Program-made: the position numbers and the translations under genes
Shown here: in pieces, positions 1 to 7,743 of the stretch
Position numbering within the stretch: position 1 is the first letter of the stretch
Layout of the letters: each line of letters opens with the position of its first letter
Origin: Poriferisodalis sp965116715
GTDB lineage: Bacteria > Actinomycetota > Acidimicrobiia > Acidimicrobiales > Poriferisodalaceae
Direction of reading: 5' to 3'
Length of the DNA: 64,000 nt
Assembly (NCBI GenBank): GCA_965116715.1
Contig: OZ220724.1
Coordinates: 1,922,001 to 1,986,000 of the forward strand
The notes under the pieces: model-generated
Database searches by the model: none
What the model saw: the letters and a program-made list of their open reading frames with translations, nothing else
Told to the model about the DNA's origin: nothing

Positions 1-213
1 AGCCCGATCGGTGAAGCGTTCGAACACTGGGCCTCCTGGTCTGAGCCTTGCACACGGTCCTGCACGCGGTGCAGAAGGTCTGCTGAGCGCAGTGTAACGA
101 TGCCCTGCCAGATCACTCTCTAGCTTTCGACCGGGCCACCGAGCCGCTGGCCCGGCGGTGAACGCCGCGCGATTCGCGCGCGGCACGAGTGCCGCAACAG
201 CGCCGCTGTCGTT
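1..213. other. Intergenic stretch before the first gene
   Basis: I see no coding region supported on either strand in the first 213 bases. The stretch holds only the upstream region of the polyprenyl synthase gene. A neighbouring gene may lie just outside the left edge of the window. Confidence 0.5.
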
Positions 214-219
214 TACGGT
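214..219 (+). promoter_or_regulatory. Putative -10 box, leaderless start of polyprenyl synthase
   Basis: TACGGT ends six bases before the GTG start at 226, and there is no Shine-Dalgarno sequence. This spacing is what a leaderless actinobacterial promoter (TANNNT, transcription starting at the start codon) looks like. The same arrangement recurs at several other genes in this window. Confidence 0.4.
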
Positions 220-225
220 TGCGCC

Positions 226-1257
226 GTGGCGCCCCTTTCCCCGTTGCAGGCTCGGCCGAGTGCCAACGACGACTTGGCGCGTGTCGAGTCGGCGCTGCGG
301 GCTGCGGCGGTCACCGGCGACGAGTTCCTCACCGAGGTGACCTCGCACCTGATCCCGGCCGGCGGCAAGCGGCTGCGGCCCGGGTTCGTGATCGCGTCGG
401 CGCTGGCGCTGGATCGCGACGGCGCTGCACCCGAGGCGGTCACCGACGAGATGGTGCGCGGCGGCGTTGCGGTGGAGCTGGTGCACCTGGGATCGCTGTA
501 CCACGACGACGTCATGGACGACGCAGAGACCCGGCGCGGCATCGAGGCCGTGAATCACCGCTGGGGCAACCTGAAAGCGATCCTGGCCGGCGACTTCCTG
601 CTGGCCAAGGCCTCGGAGCTTGCGGCCTCGCTGGGAACCGAGGTGGCGGCGCTGCTGGCCGCCACGATCGGGCGCCTGTGCGAGGGGCAAGTGCGCGAGC
701 TGCAGCTCATCTACGACCGCAGCCGCACCGAGGACCAGTACTTCCTGGCCATCGGTGGCAAGACCGCCGAGCTGTACGCGACGTCGTGCCGCATCGGCGG
801 GCTGGTGGCCGGCGTCGACGGCGAGACCCTGGACCGCTTGACGCGATTCGGGCTGGCGTACGGCATGGCCTTCCAGATCGTCGACGACGTGCTCGACCTG
901 GTGGCCACCGACGAGCAGCTCGGCAAGCCGTCGGGCAACGACCTGCGCGAGGGCGTGTACACGCTGCCCGTCATCCGGATGCTGGCTGACGGGCAAGTGG
1001 CCGGCGAGACCCTGCGGGATCTGCTGGGCGAGCCGCTCGACGACGAGCGCCGCGACCGCGCCCGGGCAATGATCGTGGACGGCCCCGAGATCGCCACCTC
1101 AGTCGAGACAGCGCAGTCCTACGTGACCCAAGCGCTCGAGGACCTGGCCCCGCTGGAGCCCACACCTGGAGTGATCGGCCTGCGAGGTGCGGCGTCGAAT
1201 CTGCTGGGGACGCTGCCCCCGATCACTGCGGGCGTGCGCACAGCGAGCGCCGGCTGA
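226..1257 (+). CDS. Polyprenyl diphosphate synthase (trans-isoprenyl diphosphate synthase)
   Basis: Condenses isopentenyl diphosphate onto an allylic primer to make a polyprenyl diphosphate, probably for the menaquinone side chain or another lipid carrier. The 343-residue protein has both aspartate-rich motifs of the family: DDVMD near residue 94, preceded by a small side chain region (LGSLYH) typical of longer-chain enzymes, and DDVLD near residue 220. GGKRLRPG near residue 46 is the conserved diphosphate-binding segment. The GTG start at 226 is chosen because TACGGT lies six bases upstream. folP follows 16 bases downstream on the same strand. The exact chain length cannot be read from sequence. 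Confidence 0.92.
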   Translation: MAPLSPLQARPSANDDLARVESALRAAAVTGDEFLTEVTSHLIPAGGKRLRPGFVIASALALDRDGAAPEAVTDEMVRGGVAVELVHLGSLYHDDVMDDAETRRGIEAVNHRWGNLKAILAGDFLLAKASELAASLGTEVAALLAATIGRLCEGQVRELQLIYDRSRTEDQYFLAIGGKTAELYATSCRIGGLVAGVDGETLDRLTRFGLAYGMAFQIVDDVLDLVATDEQLGKPSGNDLREGVYTLPVIRMLADGQVAGETLRDLLGEPLDDERRDRARAMIVDGPEIATSVETAQSYVTQALEDLAPLEPTPGVIGLRGAASNLLGTLPPITAGVRTASAG

Positions 1258-1273
1258 GCGGAGCGGGACGCGG

Positions 1274-2149
1274 ATGCAGCCGGTCTGGCCGATCCGGCGC
1301 CGCTACCGCCATGGTTGGTGGGATCCCGGCCGCGGGCCGTGCTGGCAGTGGGGCTCGCGCACCTTCGTGATGGGCATCATCAACGCCACCGACGACTCGT
1401 TCTCCGGCGACGGCGTAGCCGACCGCCTCGACGAAGCGCTTGCGCTGACGCACGAACTCGTCCACGGCGCGGTCGACATCATCGACATCGGCGGCGCTTC
1501 CAGCCGCCCGGGTGCAGTGCCCACGCCCATCGACGTGGAGCGCAAGCGCGCTGTCCGGGTGATCGAGGCTGTGCGCGCAGAACTGGATCGCATCGGTGCT
1601 GATCTGCCGATCTCGGTCGACACGACGTGGGCCGAGGTGGCGGCGCCTGCCCTTGATGCCGGCGCCACGGTCGTGAATGACATCACGGGCTTCCGCCTCG
1701 ACCCCGACATGGCGCCGCTGGTGGCCGAGCGCGGTGCCGCTGCGGTGCTCATGCACAACCAGCGCGGGCGGCCCCACACCGATCTCGTCGCCGATGTGAC
1801 CGCGGGTCTGGAAGCCAGCCTCCAGATCTGCGCCGAGGCCGGCGTGAGCACGGACCGCATCGTGGTCGATCCAGGTTTCGGCTTCGGCTTCGGCGTCTCG
1901 CAGAACCTCGAGATGATGCGCCGCCTGCCGGAGCTGTGGGCGCTGGAGCTGCCGATGCTCATCGGCACGTCGCGCAAGTCCACCATCGGGGCAGTGACCA
2001 ATGCCGAGATCGATGATCGGCTGTTCGGCACCGCCGCCACCATCACTGCGGCTATCTACGCAGGCATCGACATCGTGCGGGTGCACGACGCCGCCGAGAT
2101 GACTCAGGCGATCCAGATGACCGACGCCATCGTCCGCCCCTCGCCTTAG
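1274..2149 (+). CDS. folP: Dihydropteroate synthase
   Basis: Joins 7,8-dihydropterin diphosphate with p-aminobenzoate in folate synthesis. The family motifs are recognisable but divergent: VMGIINATDDSFS replaces the usual MGxxNxTPDSFS, DIGGASSRPG replaces DIGGESTRPG, and GTSRKS near the C-terminus keeps the conserved lysine. Length (291 residues from the ATG at 1274) is normal. A longer frame runs upstream into the polyprenyl synthase gene, so the ATG 16 bases after that stop is preferred. folB and folK lie a few kb away on the other strand, supporting the folate role. Actinobacteria also carry a FolP-like paralogue without clear activity, so true activity is likely rather than certain. Confidence 0.82.
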   Translation: MQPVWPIRRRYRHGWWDPGRGPCWQWGSRTFVMGIINATDDSFSGDGVADRLDEALALTHELVHGAVDIIDIGGASSRPGAVPTPIDVERKRAVRVIEAVRAELDRIGADLPISVDTTWAEVAAPALDAGATVVNDITGFRLDPDMAPLVAERGAAAVLMHNQRGRPHTDLVADVTAGLEASLQICAEAGVSTDRIVVDPGFGFGFGVSQNLEMMRRLPELWALELPMLIGTSRKSTIGAVTNAEIDDRLFGTAATITAAIYAGIDIVRVHDAAEMTQAIQMTDAIVRPSP

Positions 2150-3471
2150 CCAGCCGGGTCGACTGGAGCCACCGTGCCGTCGGGCATCAATTGCATTCGG
2201 GTGCCGTCGGCGGCTTCGCTGTAGAAGGTCGACTGATCGGACGCCTCGAGCACCGCCAGCATGGCCGGCAGCGGCTCATCGACGCTGCGCAGGAACTCGA
2301 TCACCAGATCGGGACCGAGATGGTCGAGCATCTCGAACGGGCCGTGCACCCAGTTGAATCCCCAGCGGATGGCGTTGTCGACGTTCGCGACGTCGTCGGC
2401 GATCTCGGGCACCAGATCGGCCGCGTAGGTCAGCGTGCCGCCGAAGACGTGGCGGGCGAGCTCGCCCTGGACCGAGTCGGCGAACAGCACCTCGCCGAGG
2501 CCAGTCGGCACCCCTTCGAGGTCGGGTGGCGACGCAGCGCGCCATTCGCCGGTGACGAGGTCGAAGGTCTCGGCCTTGCGCGATCCGTCGTCCAGCTTCA
2601 CTCGCCGGCTGAATCCGCCGCCGGTCTTCCGCCCGAGCTGGCCCCGGTTGGCCATCGCCTGTTCCGCCTCCGGAAACGCAGTGAAGTCCAGCCCGCGGTC
2701 GCCCGGCGGCAGGTTCTGGGCCAGGTTGGCCCCCACCAGCTCCATCACATCGAGGCCGATGAGGTCGATGAGCCCGTACAGGCCCGTCGGCGGCAGGCCG
2801 ATCGGTGCGCCCAGCACCGCGTCGATGGTCTCTTGGGTCATGCCGTCGGCCAGGAATGGCTTCGCCACGTGCAAGCCCCTCAGCATGAAGAAGCAGCCGA
2901 TGCGGTTGCCGATGAAGTTGACGGTGTCCTTGGCGTGCACAACGCCCTTGCCGAGCCGCTCGGCGCCGAAGCGTGCGAACGCGTCGATCACTTCTGGGTC
3001 GGTGTCCTCGCCGGGCACCAGCTCGAACAGCTTCATCACCCGCACGGGGTTGAAGAAGTGGGTGATGGCCACATCACGCCGGAAGCGCTCGCTCATGCCG
3101 TCGGAGATCTGGCGCAGCGGGATGCCCGAGGTGTTCGATGAGATGACCGAGCCTTCGCTGCGCGCGGCTTCCAGCCGCTCGAACAGCTCGCGCTTGGTGG
3201 CCAGGTCCTCGATGACGGCTTCGCACACCCAGTCGTAGCCGGCGATGTCGCCGAGCCGGTCGTCGACGGTGCCGATCTCGACGAGCCCTCGCGCGTCTGC
3301 GTCGACGCCGTCCAGCGCGCGCTGAGCTGCGCCCTCGTCAGCGTCGAGCACGAGCACCCGGCAGCCCGCTGCTGCCGACGCCGCGGCGATGCCGGCACCC
3401 ATCGTGCCCGCGCCGATGACTGCTACTGATTCGATGCGCCTCGCAGGCTCGGCTGATTCGATTGAGTTCAT
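2146..3471 (-). CDS. 3-hydroxyacyl-CoA dehydrogenase, NAD-binding
   Basis: Oxidises 3-hydroxyacyl-CoA to 3-ketoacyl-CoA with NAD in fatty acid or related acyl-CoA degradation. The N-terminus carries a Rossmann fold (VAVIGAGTMGAGIA near residue 16), followed by SSNTSG and ITHFFNPVRVMKLFELV, where the histidine is the catalytic base of this family, and DTVNFIGNR at the start of the C-terminal helical domain. At 441 residues it is longer than the classical ~290-residue enzyme; the C-terminal half contains a second 3HCDH-type helical region (IRWGFNWVHGPFEM). It follows the acyl-CoA dehydrogenase by nine bases, so the two are probably co-transcribed. Its stop codon overlaps the convergent folP end. 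Confidence 0.9.
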   Translation of the reverse strand: MNSIESAEPARRIESVAVIGAGTMGAGIAAASAAAGCRVLVLDADEGAAQRALDGVDADARGLVEIGTVDDRLGDIAGYDWVCEAVIEDLATKRELFERLEAARSEGSVISSNTSGIPLRQISDGMSERFRRDVAITHFFNPVRVMKLFELVPGEDTDPEVIDAFARFGAERLGKGVVHAKDTVNFIGNRIGCFFMLRGLHVAKPFLADGMTQETIDAVLGAPIGLPPTGLYGLIDLIGLDVMELVGANLAQNLPPGDRGLDFTAFPEAEQAMANRGQLGRKTGGGFSRRVKLDDGSRKAETFDLVTGEWRAASPPDLEGVPTGLGEVLFADSVQGELARHVFGGTLTYAADLVPEIADDVANVDNAIRWGFNWVHGPFEMLDHLGPDLVIEFLRSVDEPLPAMLAVLEASDQSTFYSEAADGTRMQLMPDGTVAPVDPAG

Positions 3472-3480
3472 CGACCCTGC

Positions 3481-4635
3481 CTACCGGGTGCCGGCGACTT
3501 CGCGGCCGATGATCTCTTTCATGATCTCGGTGGTGCCGCCGTAGATGGTCTGGATGCGGGCGTCTGCGTACGCCTTCGAGATCGGGAACTCGCTCATGTA
3601 GCCGTAGCCGCCGAACAGCTGCAGGCAGCGAGTGATCAATCGCAGCTGCATCTCGGTCACCCACCACTTGGCCTCGGCGGCGTCGGTGGCGGTCAGCTCG
3701 CCGGCGTTGAGCGCCTCGATCTGGCGGTCCACGAACACCCAGGCGATGTCCAGCTCGGTCTTCATCTCGGCCAGCTCGAAGCGGGTGTTCTGGAACGAGG
3801 CGATGGTCTGGCCGAAGGCGGTGCGCTCGGAGACGTAGTCGACGGTCCAGTCGAACGCCGCCTGCGCGTGCGCCACGCCGCCCACCGCGATCGACAGGCG
3901 CTCCTGGGGCAGGTTCCGCACCAGGTGCATGAAGCCGTTGCCCTCGCCGCCCAGCAGGTTCTCCTCGGGCACGAACACATCGTCGAAGAACAGCTCGGCA
4001 GTGTCCTGGGACTTCAGGCCCAGCTTGTCGAGGTTGCGGCCTCGCTCGAAGCCCTCCATGCCCTCCTCGAGCACGATCAGCGACATGCCCCGGTGCTTCT
4101 CGGTGGGATCGGTCTTGGCCGCCACGATGACGAGGTCGGAGTTGATGCCGTTGGTGATGAACGTCTTCGCACCGTTCACGACATAGCCGTCGCCCGAGCG
4201 CTCCGCCGTCGTGGTGATCGAGGCCAGATCCGAGCCGGTTCCCGGCTCGGTCATGGCGATGGCGCTCATCAGCTCGCCGCTGGCGAGGCCCGGCATCCAG
4301 CGCTCGGCCTGGTCGTCGTTGCACAGGTTGATGAAGTACGGCAGGCAGATGTCGTTGTGCAGCGTCATGCACTGCCCTGAGCTGGCCGCGCCAGACGCGT
4401 GGACTTCCTCGTTGAGGATGGCGTTGTAACGGAAGTCGGGAACCCCGCCGCCGCCGAAACGCTCATCGACGGCCGTCGCCAGCAGGCCGACGTCTCCCGC
4501 CTTGCGGAACATGGCCTTGTCAACCTTGCCGTCCGCCTCCCACTTCTCGTGGTTGGGGACGATCTCACGCTCCACGAAGGCTTTGGCCGTCTCGCGGAAC
4601 ATCTCGTGCTCGTCGTCGAAGATGGTGCGCCGCAT
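3481..4635 (-). CDS. Acyl-CoA dehydrogenase
   Basis: FAD enzyme that introduces the alpha-beta double bond into acyl-CoA. The 384-residue protein has the standard helical N-terminus, the beta domain with MTEPGTGSDLASI, and the C-terminal helical bundle ending in YGGTTEIMKEIIGR. The position that is the catalytic glutamate in medium/short-chain enzymes (YEGT) is glycine here, so the base is probably elsewhere, as in isovaleryl- and long-chain types. It heads a two-gene unit with the hydroxyacyl-CoA dehydrogenase and is divergent from the hotdog protein. TACGCT sits six bases before the ATG, suggesting a leaderless transcript. Confidence 0.93.
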   Translation of the reverse strand: MRRTIFDDEHEMFRETAKAFVEREIVPNHEKWEADGKVDKAMFRKAGDVGLLATAVDERFGGGGVPDFRYNAILNEEVHASGAASSGQCMTLHNDICLPYFINLCNDDQAERWMPGLASGELMSAIAMTEPGTGSDLASITTTAERSGDGYVVNGAKTFITNGINSDLVIVAAKTDPTEKHRGMSLIVLEEGMEGFERGRNLDKLGLKSQDTAELFFDDVFVPEENLLGGEGNGFMHLVRNLPQERLSIAVGGVAHAQAAFDWTVDYVSERTAFGQTIASFQNTRFELAEMKTELDIAWVFVDRQIEALNAGELTATDAAEAKWWVTEMQLRLITRCLQLFGGYGYMSEFPISKAYADARIQTIYGGTTEIMKEIIGREVAGTR

Positions 4636-4641
4636 GAGGCG

Positions 4642-4667
4642 AGCGTATGCGGCTTCGCAGCTAGCGT
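4642..4667. promoter_or_regulatory. Divergent leaderless promoter pair
   Basis: The 40-base gap between two divergent genes has TACGCT on the minus strand (4642–4647), six bases before the acyl-CoA dehydrogenase ATG, and TAGCGT on the plus strand (4662–4667), eight bases before the hotdog-protein GTG. No Shine-Dalgarno is visible for either gene. Confidence 0.4.
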
Positions 4668-4675
4668 CACGGGCC

Positions 4676-5353
4676 GTGACTGTTGGGGAAGGTCTGCACG
4701 ACTGGAGCGCCGTCGAGCGGGCAGCCGCTGCGATGCGCCGGCTGAATCAGGCGCTGGCGAACCGGCGGGTCGACGACGAGGTGCTCGACGAGATCACGGC
4801 CACCGTCGAGGCCAGCGCGGCGCGGCTGGAGCAGGGCACGCTGCGAGTGAAGATCGACGACATGCTCACGCGGCCCTATCTCCGGGAGATCTACGAGGGG
4901 CGGTACTTCCCGCTGCCGCTGCAGCCCGGCGACGAGATCGAGTTCGACCCGTTCTCGATCGGCGGCGGGCAGCTGCACCCGGCATCGGTGGATGTCAGGT
5001 ACTTCAAGGAATCCGAAGATGCCGTGCGGGGCGAAGCCGTCGTGGACGCGATGTTCGCGGGTCCTCCCGAGCGCACGCACGGCGGGGTGGTGGCGCTGAT
5101 CATCGATGAGCTGATGGGCGCCTTGAACCGCATGCGGGGCCGCCAGGCCTACACCGGCCGGCTGACCGTCCACTATCACGCTGCGACGCCGATCGGCGAG
5201 CCGCTGACGCTGCGGGCATGGATCGATCACACGTCGGGCCGCAAGATCGTCCAGCACGCCGATGTGCATGGCCCCGACGGCCTGTGCGTCAGGGCCGAGG
5301 GGCTGTTCATCATGCGCAAGGACGCGCAGCAGGTCCCCGAGACTCAGTCCTGA
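4676..5353 (+). CDS. Hotdog-fold thioesterase-like protein
   Basis: Probably acts on an acyl-CoA. The C-terminal half (about residues 110–215) has the PaaI/4HBT-type pattern: GGVVALIIDELMGAL, where HGG...D is the usual active-site helix, then TGRLTVHYHAATPIGEPLTL. The N-terminal ~100 residues, with the RPYLREIYEGRYFPL segment, are not assigned. The GTG at 4676 is chosen because upstream codons would overlap the divergent acyl-CoA dehydrogenase. Its position beside beta-oxidation genes suggests acyl-CoA turnover; the substrate is unknown. The last ten bases overlap the end of folK on the other strand. Confidence 0.75.
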   Translation: MTVGEGLHDWSAVERAAAAMRRLNQALANRRVDDEVLDEITATVEASAARLEQGTLRVKIDDMLTRPYLREIYEGRYFPLPLQPGDEIEFDPFSIGGGQLHPASVDVRYFKESEDAVRGEAVVDAMFAGPPERTHGGVVALIIDELMGALNRMRGRQAYTGRLTVHYHAATPIGEPLTLRAWIDHTSGRKIVQHADVHGPDGLCVRAEGLFIMRKDAQQVPETQS

Positions 5354-5895
5354 TCTGCCGCCGCCGAGCCGGCGGCCAGGTCGCGCAGCACCTCGACGCT
5401 GCCGATGTACTCGCAGTCCTGGTCGGCCACCGCTGCCAGCTCGCCGAGGGTGACCAACTCGGGTGCCAGCTCTGCCAGCGGGTCCAGCACGAACCGGCGC
5501 TCGCGCAGGCGAGGGTGCGGGATCACGAGCTCGGGGTCACGCATCTCCACGTCGCCGAACAGCAGCACATCGACGTCGAGCGTGCGCGGCCCCCAGCGCT
5601 CGCGGCGCACCCGCTGCGCCGCGGTCTCGAGCGCCTGGCAGCGGGCCAGCAACTCGTACGGCCCGTCAGGCACCTGCAGCTCGGCCACGAGGTTCAGGAA
5701 CTCCGGCTGTTCGGGGCCGATCGGTGCGCTGCGGTACACGCCCGAGACGGCCACCAGCACGCCGGCGGCGTCCAGTGCTTCGAGCGCTGCGGCCAGTTGC
5801 GCTGCGGGATTGCCGATGTTGGCGCCCAGCCCCACGAACGCCCTCGTGTAAGACGATGCATCGGGTAATGCACAAGCCGCTCGACCAGCGCTCAT
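5344..5895 (-). CDS. folK: 6-hydroxymethyl-7,8-dihydropterin pyrophosphokinase
   Basis: Transfers pyrophosphate from ATP to hydroxymethyl-dihydropterin, the step before FolP. HPPK signatures are present: AFVGLGANIGNP near the N-terminus, VYRSAPIGPEQPEFLN, ERWGPRTLDVDVLLFGD and IPHPRLRERRFVLDPLAEL. The protein is about 183 residues from the ATG at 5895. A GTG at 5952 in frame would add 19 residues and lie closer to folB; neither has a strong ribosome binding site. It follows folB in the same direction. Confidence 0.92.
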   Translation of the reverse strand: MSAGRAACALPDASSYTRAFVGLGANIGNPAAQLAAALEALDAAGVLVAVSGVYRSAPIGPEQPEFLNLVAELQVPDGPYELLARCQALETAAQRVRRERWGPRTLDVDVLLFGDVEMRDPELVIPHPRLRERRFVLDPLAELAPELVTLGELAAVADQDCEYIGSVEVLRDLAAGSAAADQD

Positions 5896-5994
5896 TTCCC
5901 GCTCTTGTTCCCGGTTTTCATTCGATACGGGTTCACGGGCCGCTCGGGCCACGGCTTCGCCGTCCGGCTCAGCCTCTTGGCTTGGCTCACCGGC

Positions 5995-6456
5995 TCAGCT
6001 CGCGCTGCGGGTGATGCGCACGGCGCTGGTGCCGAGGTCGGCCGCGACGGGCGGGCGCAGCTTGGTGACCGTGACCGTGGCGGAGGTCACAGTGTCGATG
6101 CCGCACAGCTCGCCCGCGATCAGCTCGGCCAGCCGTTCGAGCAGCCTCGGCTGGGCGTGCTCGCACAGCGCCACGATGCGATCGCACACCGCGCCGTAGT
6201 CGACCGTGAGGCTCAAGTCGTCGGTGGCGCCGGCCAGGCTCAGGTCGGCGAACAGATCGACGTCGATGCTGAGCGGCTGGGGCGCGGTGCGCTCGTGTGC
6301 CAGCGCCCCGATCACACACGTCACCCGCAGATCGCGCAGTTCAATGCGATCGCTCGTGGCGATCGCATCATCAGCACGGCGGTCGCCGTGAGGCGACGTC
6401 ATGGGTTCAGCGCTCATGGCGATCGCATCATCATTGCAGCGATCTGATGCTGTCAT
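5995..6456 (-). CDS. folB: Dihydroneopterin aldolase
   Basis: Cleaves dihydroneopterin to hydroxymethyl-dihydropterin in folate synthesis. The C-terminal ~120 residues match the family (IELRDLRVTCVIGALAHERTAPQ, then VDYGAVCDRIVAL and LLERLAELIAGELC). The N-terminal ~35 residues are extra and contain a duplicated DDAIA segment encoded by a 23-base direct repeat with a 60-base period. The start at 6456 lies eight bases after the stop of the preceding gene; internal methionines are also possible. folK lies downstream in the same orientation. Confidence 0.9.
   Translation of the reverse strand: MTASDRCNDDAIAMSAEPMTSPHGDRRADDAIATSDRIELRDLRVTCVIGALAHERTAPQPLSIDVDLFADLSLAGATDDLSLTVDYGAVCDRIVALCEHAQPRLLERLAELIAGELCGIDTVTSATVTVTKLRPPVAADLGTSAVRITRSAS
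6351..6434. repeat. Direct repeat, 60-bp period, inside folB
   Basis: About 23 bases (CGCTCRTGGCGATCGCATCA core) occur at 6351 and again at 6411 with one mismatch. The period is exactly 20 codons, so the repeat preserves the reading frame and encodes a duplicated piece of the non-conserved FolB N-terminus. Confidence 0.7.
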
Positions 6457-6464
6457 TGCGGGGC

Positions 6465-6983
6465 TCAGTTCGCTGCGTCTCGCTCAGCGAGAATGCCCAG
6501 CGCCACATCGACGACACGGCGCCCTTCGGGCCCGACTCGCTGGCCGAAGATCCGCTCGGTGATGGCCGTGGCCTGGGGTCCGGTGGGCACCTTGCCCGAC
6601 AGCAGCAGGTACGAGGCCACGAACCCGCAGACGTCCTCGCCGACGCGCTCCTTGTGCAGAATGACGCGCTTGCGCTCGCCGGCCAGCCGCTCCAGGTCGT
6701 CGTGGACCGACTGCAGGTAGTCCCCCAAGTCGTCTGGCCCGGGCCAGGGCCGGTGCAGGTAGGGCAGACTCAGCTCGTCATAGCTGTGCAGGTTGTGCGG
6801 CGCAGAGATGAGCGACACGACCATGTCGAACTCGTTGCGCCGCAGCCAGATGATCTCCTCCTGCCGGCGGACGCGCCGGTGGCTGGCGCCGTAGCCGCCA
6901 GGACGCTCGCACACCGCGAGACGCTCGGCGACGACCCAGTTGAAGTTGCGGGGCTGAATGCCCTCCGCCCACTTCCCTCTCAT
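6465..6983 (-). CDS. Conserved hypothetical protein, possibly phosphatase-like
   Basis: A 172-residue protein starting at ATG 6983 (MRGKWAEGI). The layout, with RRQEEIIWLRRNEFDMVVSL, then APHNLHSYDE, then a helix-rich end following VILHKERVGED, resembles a dual-specificity phosphatase fold. However, the position expected to hold the HCX5R loop has no cysteine, so catalysis of that type is doubtful. It sits between hpt and folB in the same direction, eight bases before folB, and may be co-transcribed with it. I do not recognise a specific function. Confidence 0.6.
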   Translation of the reverse strand: MRGKWAEGIQPRNFNWVVAERLAVCERPGGYGASHRRVRRQEEIIWLRRNEFDMVVSLISAPHNLHSYDELSLPYLHRPWPGPDDLGDYLQSVHDDLERLAGERKRVILHKERVGEDVCGFVASYLLLSGKVPTGPQATAITERIFGQRVGPEGRRVVDVALGILAERDAAN

Positions 6984-7090
6984 GTGCGTCGTCCCTCGGA
7001 GCGTCACCGACGCTCGCAGTACTTCAGTGCGTGCTCGCTGCCGAATGTACCGGTGCCGATCCGGCCCTGCACGGCCGCCGAGCGGGAGTC

Positions 7091-7690
7091 TCAGGCGTTC
7101 TCGGCCGCGGAGGAGTCGTAGGCCCGGATCTCGGCCAGATTGCGGTATTTCTGCGCCAGATCCAGCCCGTAGCCGATCACCCACACCGGCGGCAGGTGGA
7201 ACCCGATGTAGTCGACGAGGCCGTTCAGGCTGCCGTTGTGCTCGCGGGTCAGCAGCGAGCACACGGCCAGGCTGGCAGGACCGCGGGCCAGCAGGCTGCG
7301 GCGCAGGTAGGACAGCGTGAGACCGCTCTCGACGATGTCCTCCACCAGAATCACGTCACGGCCCGCGATGTCGATGTCGAGGTCCTTGAGAATGCGGACG
7401 ACGCCGCTCGAACGGGTGCTGCTGCCGTACGACGACACGGCCATGAAGTCCATCTCGACGGGCAGCTCGATGGCGCGGCTGAGATCGGAGGCGAACATCA
7501 CGGCACCCTTGAGCACCGCCACGAGCAGCGGTTCGCGGCCTGTGTAGTCGGCGGTGATCTGCGCACCCAGCTCGGCGACCCGCTCGGCGATCTCGGGGCC
7601 CGAGACCAGCACCTCGCCGACGGCGGGGTCGCCGGCGAGCATCGAGTCGAGGTCGCTGGGGGGAGTCCGCGATGCCGGTGCAGGCGTCAC
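7091..7690 (-). CDS. hpt: Hypoxanthine phosphoribosyltransferase
   Basis: Salvages hypoxanthine and guanine to IMP and GMP using PRPP. The PRPP-binding motif VILVEDIVESGLTL lies near residue 110; the upstream VAVLKGAVMFASDLSR and MDFMAVSSYGSST and the C-terminal VDYIGFHLPPVWVIGYGLDLAQKYRNL segments are all typical. Length (199 residues) is normal, with a short non-conserved N-terminus. The GTG start has TAGGTT eight bases upstream (7699–7704). The hpt–tilS–metalloprotease order is conserved in mycobacteria. Confidence 0.95.
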   Translation of the reverse strand: MTPAPASRTPPSDLDSMLAGDPAVGEVLVSGPEIAERVAELGAQITADYTGREPLLVAVLKGAVMFASDLSRAIELPVEMDFMAVSSYGSSTRSSGVVRILKDLDIDIAGRDVILVEDIVESGLTLSYLRRSLLARGPASLAVCSLLTREHNGSLNGLVDYIGFHLPPVWVIGYGLDLAQKYRNLAEIRAYDSSAAENA

Positions 7691-7698
7691 GTGAGCCG

Positions 7699-7704
7699 AA
7701 CCTA
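7699..7704 (-). promoter_or_regulatory. Putative -10 box of hpt (leaderless)
   Basis: TAGGTT on the minus strand ends eight bases before the hpt GTG, with no ribosome binding site between. Confidence 0.35.
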
Positions 7705-7743
7705 GCGCGTGCGTGTTCCCGATGACAGAAAACGCTCCCGGCG

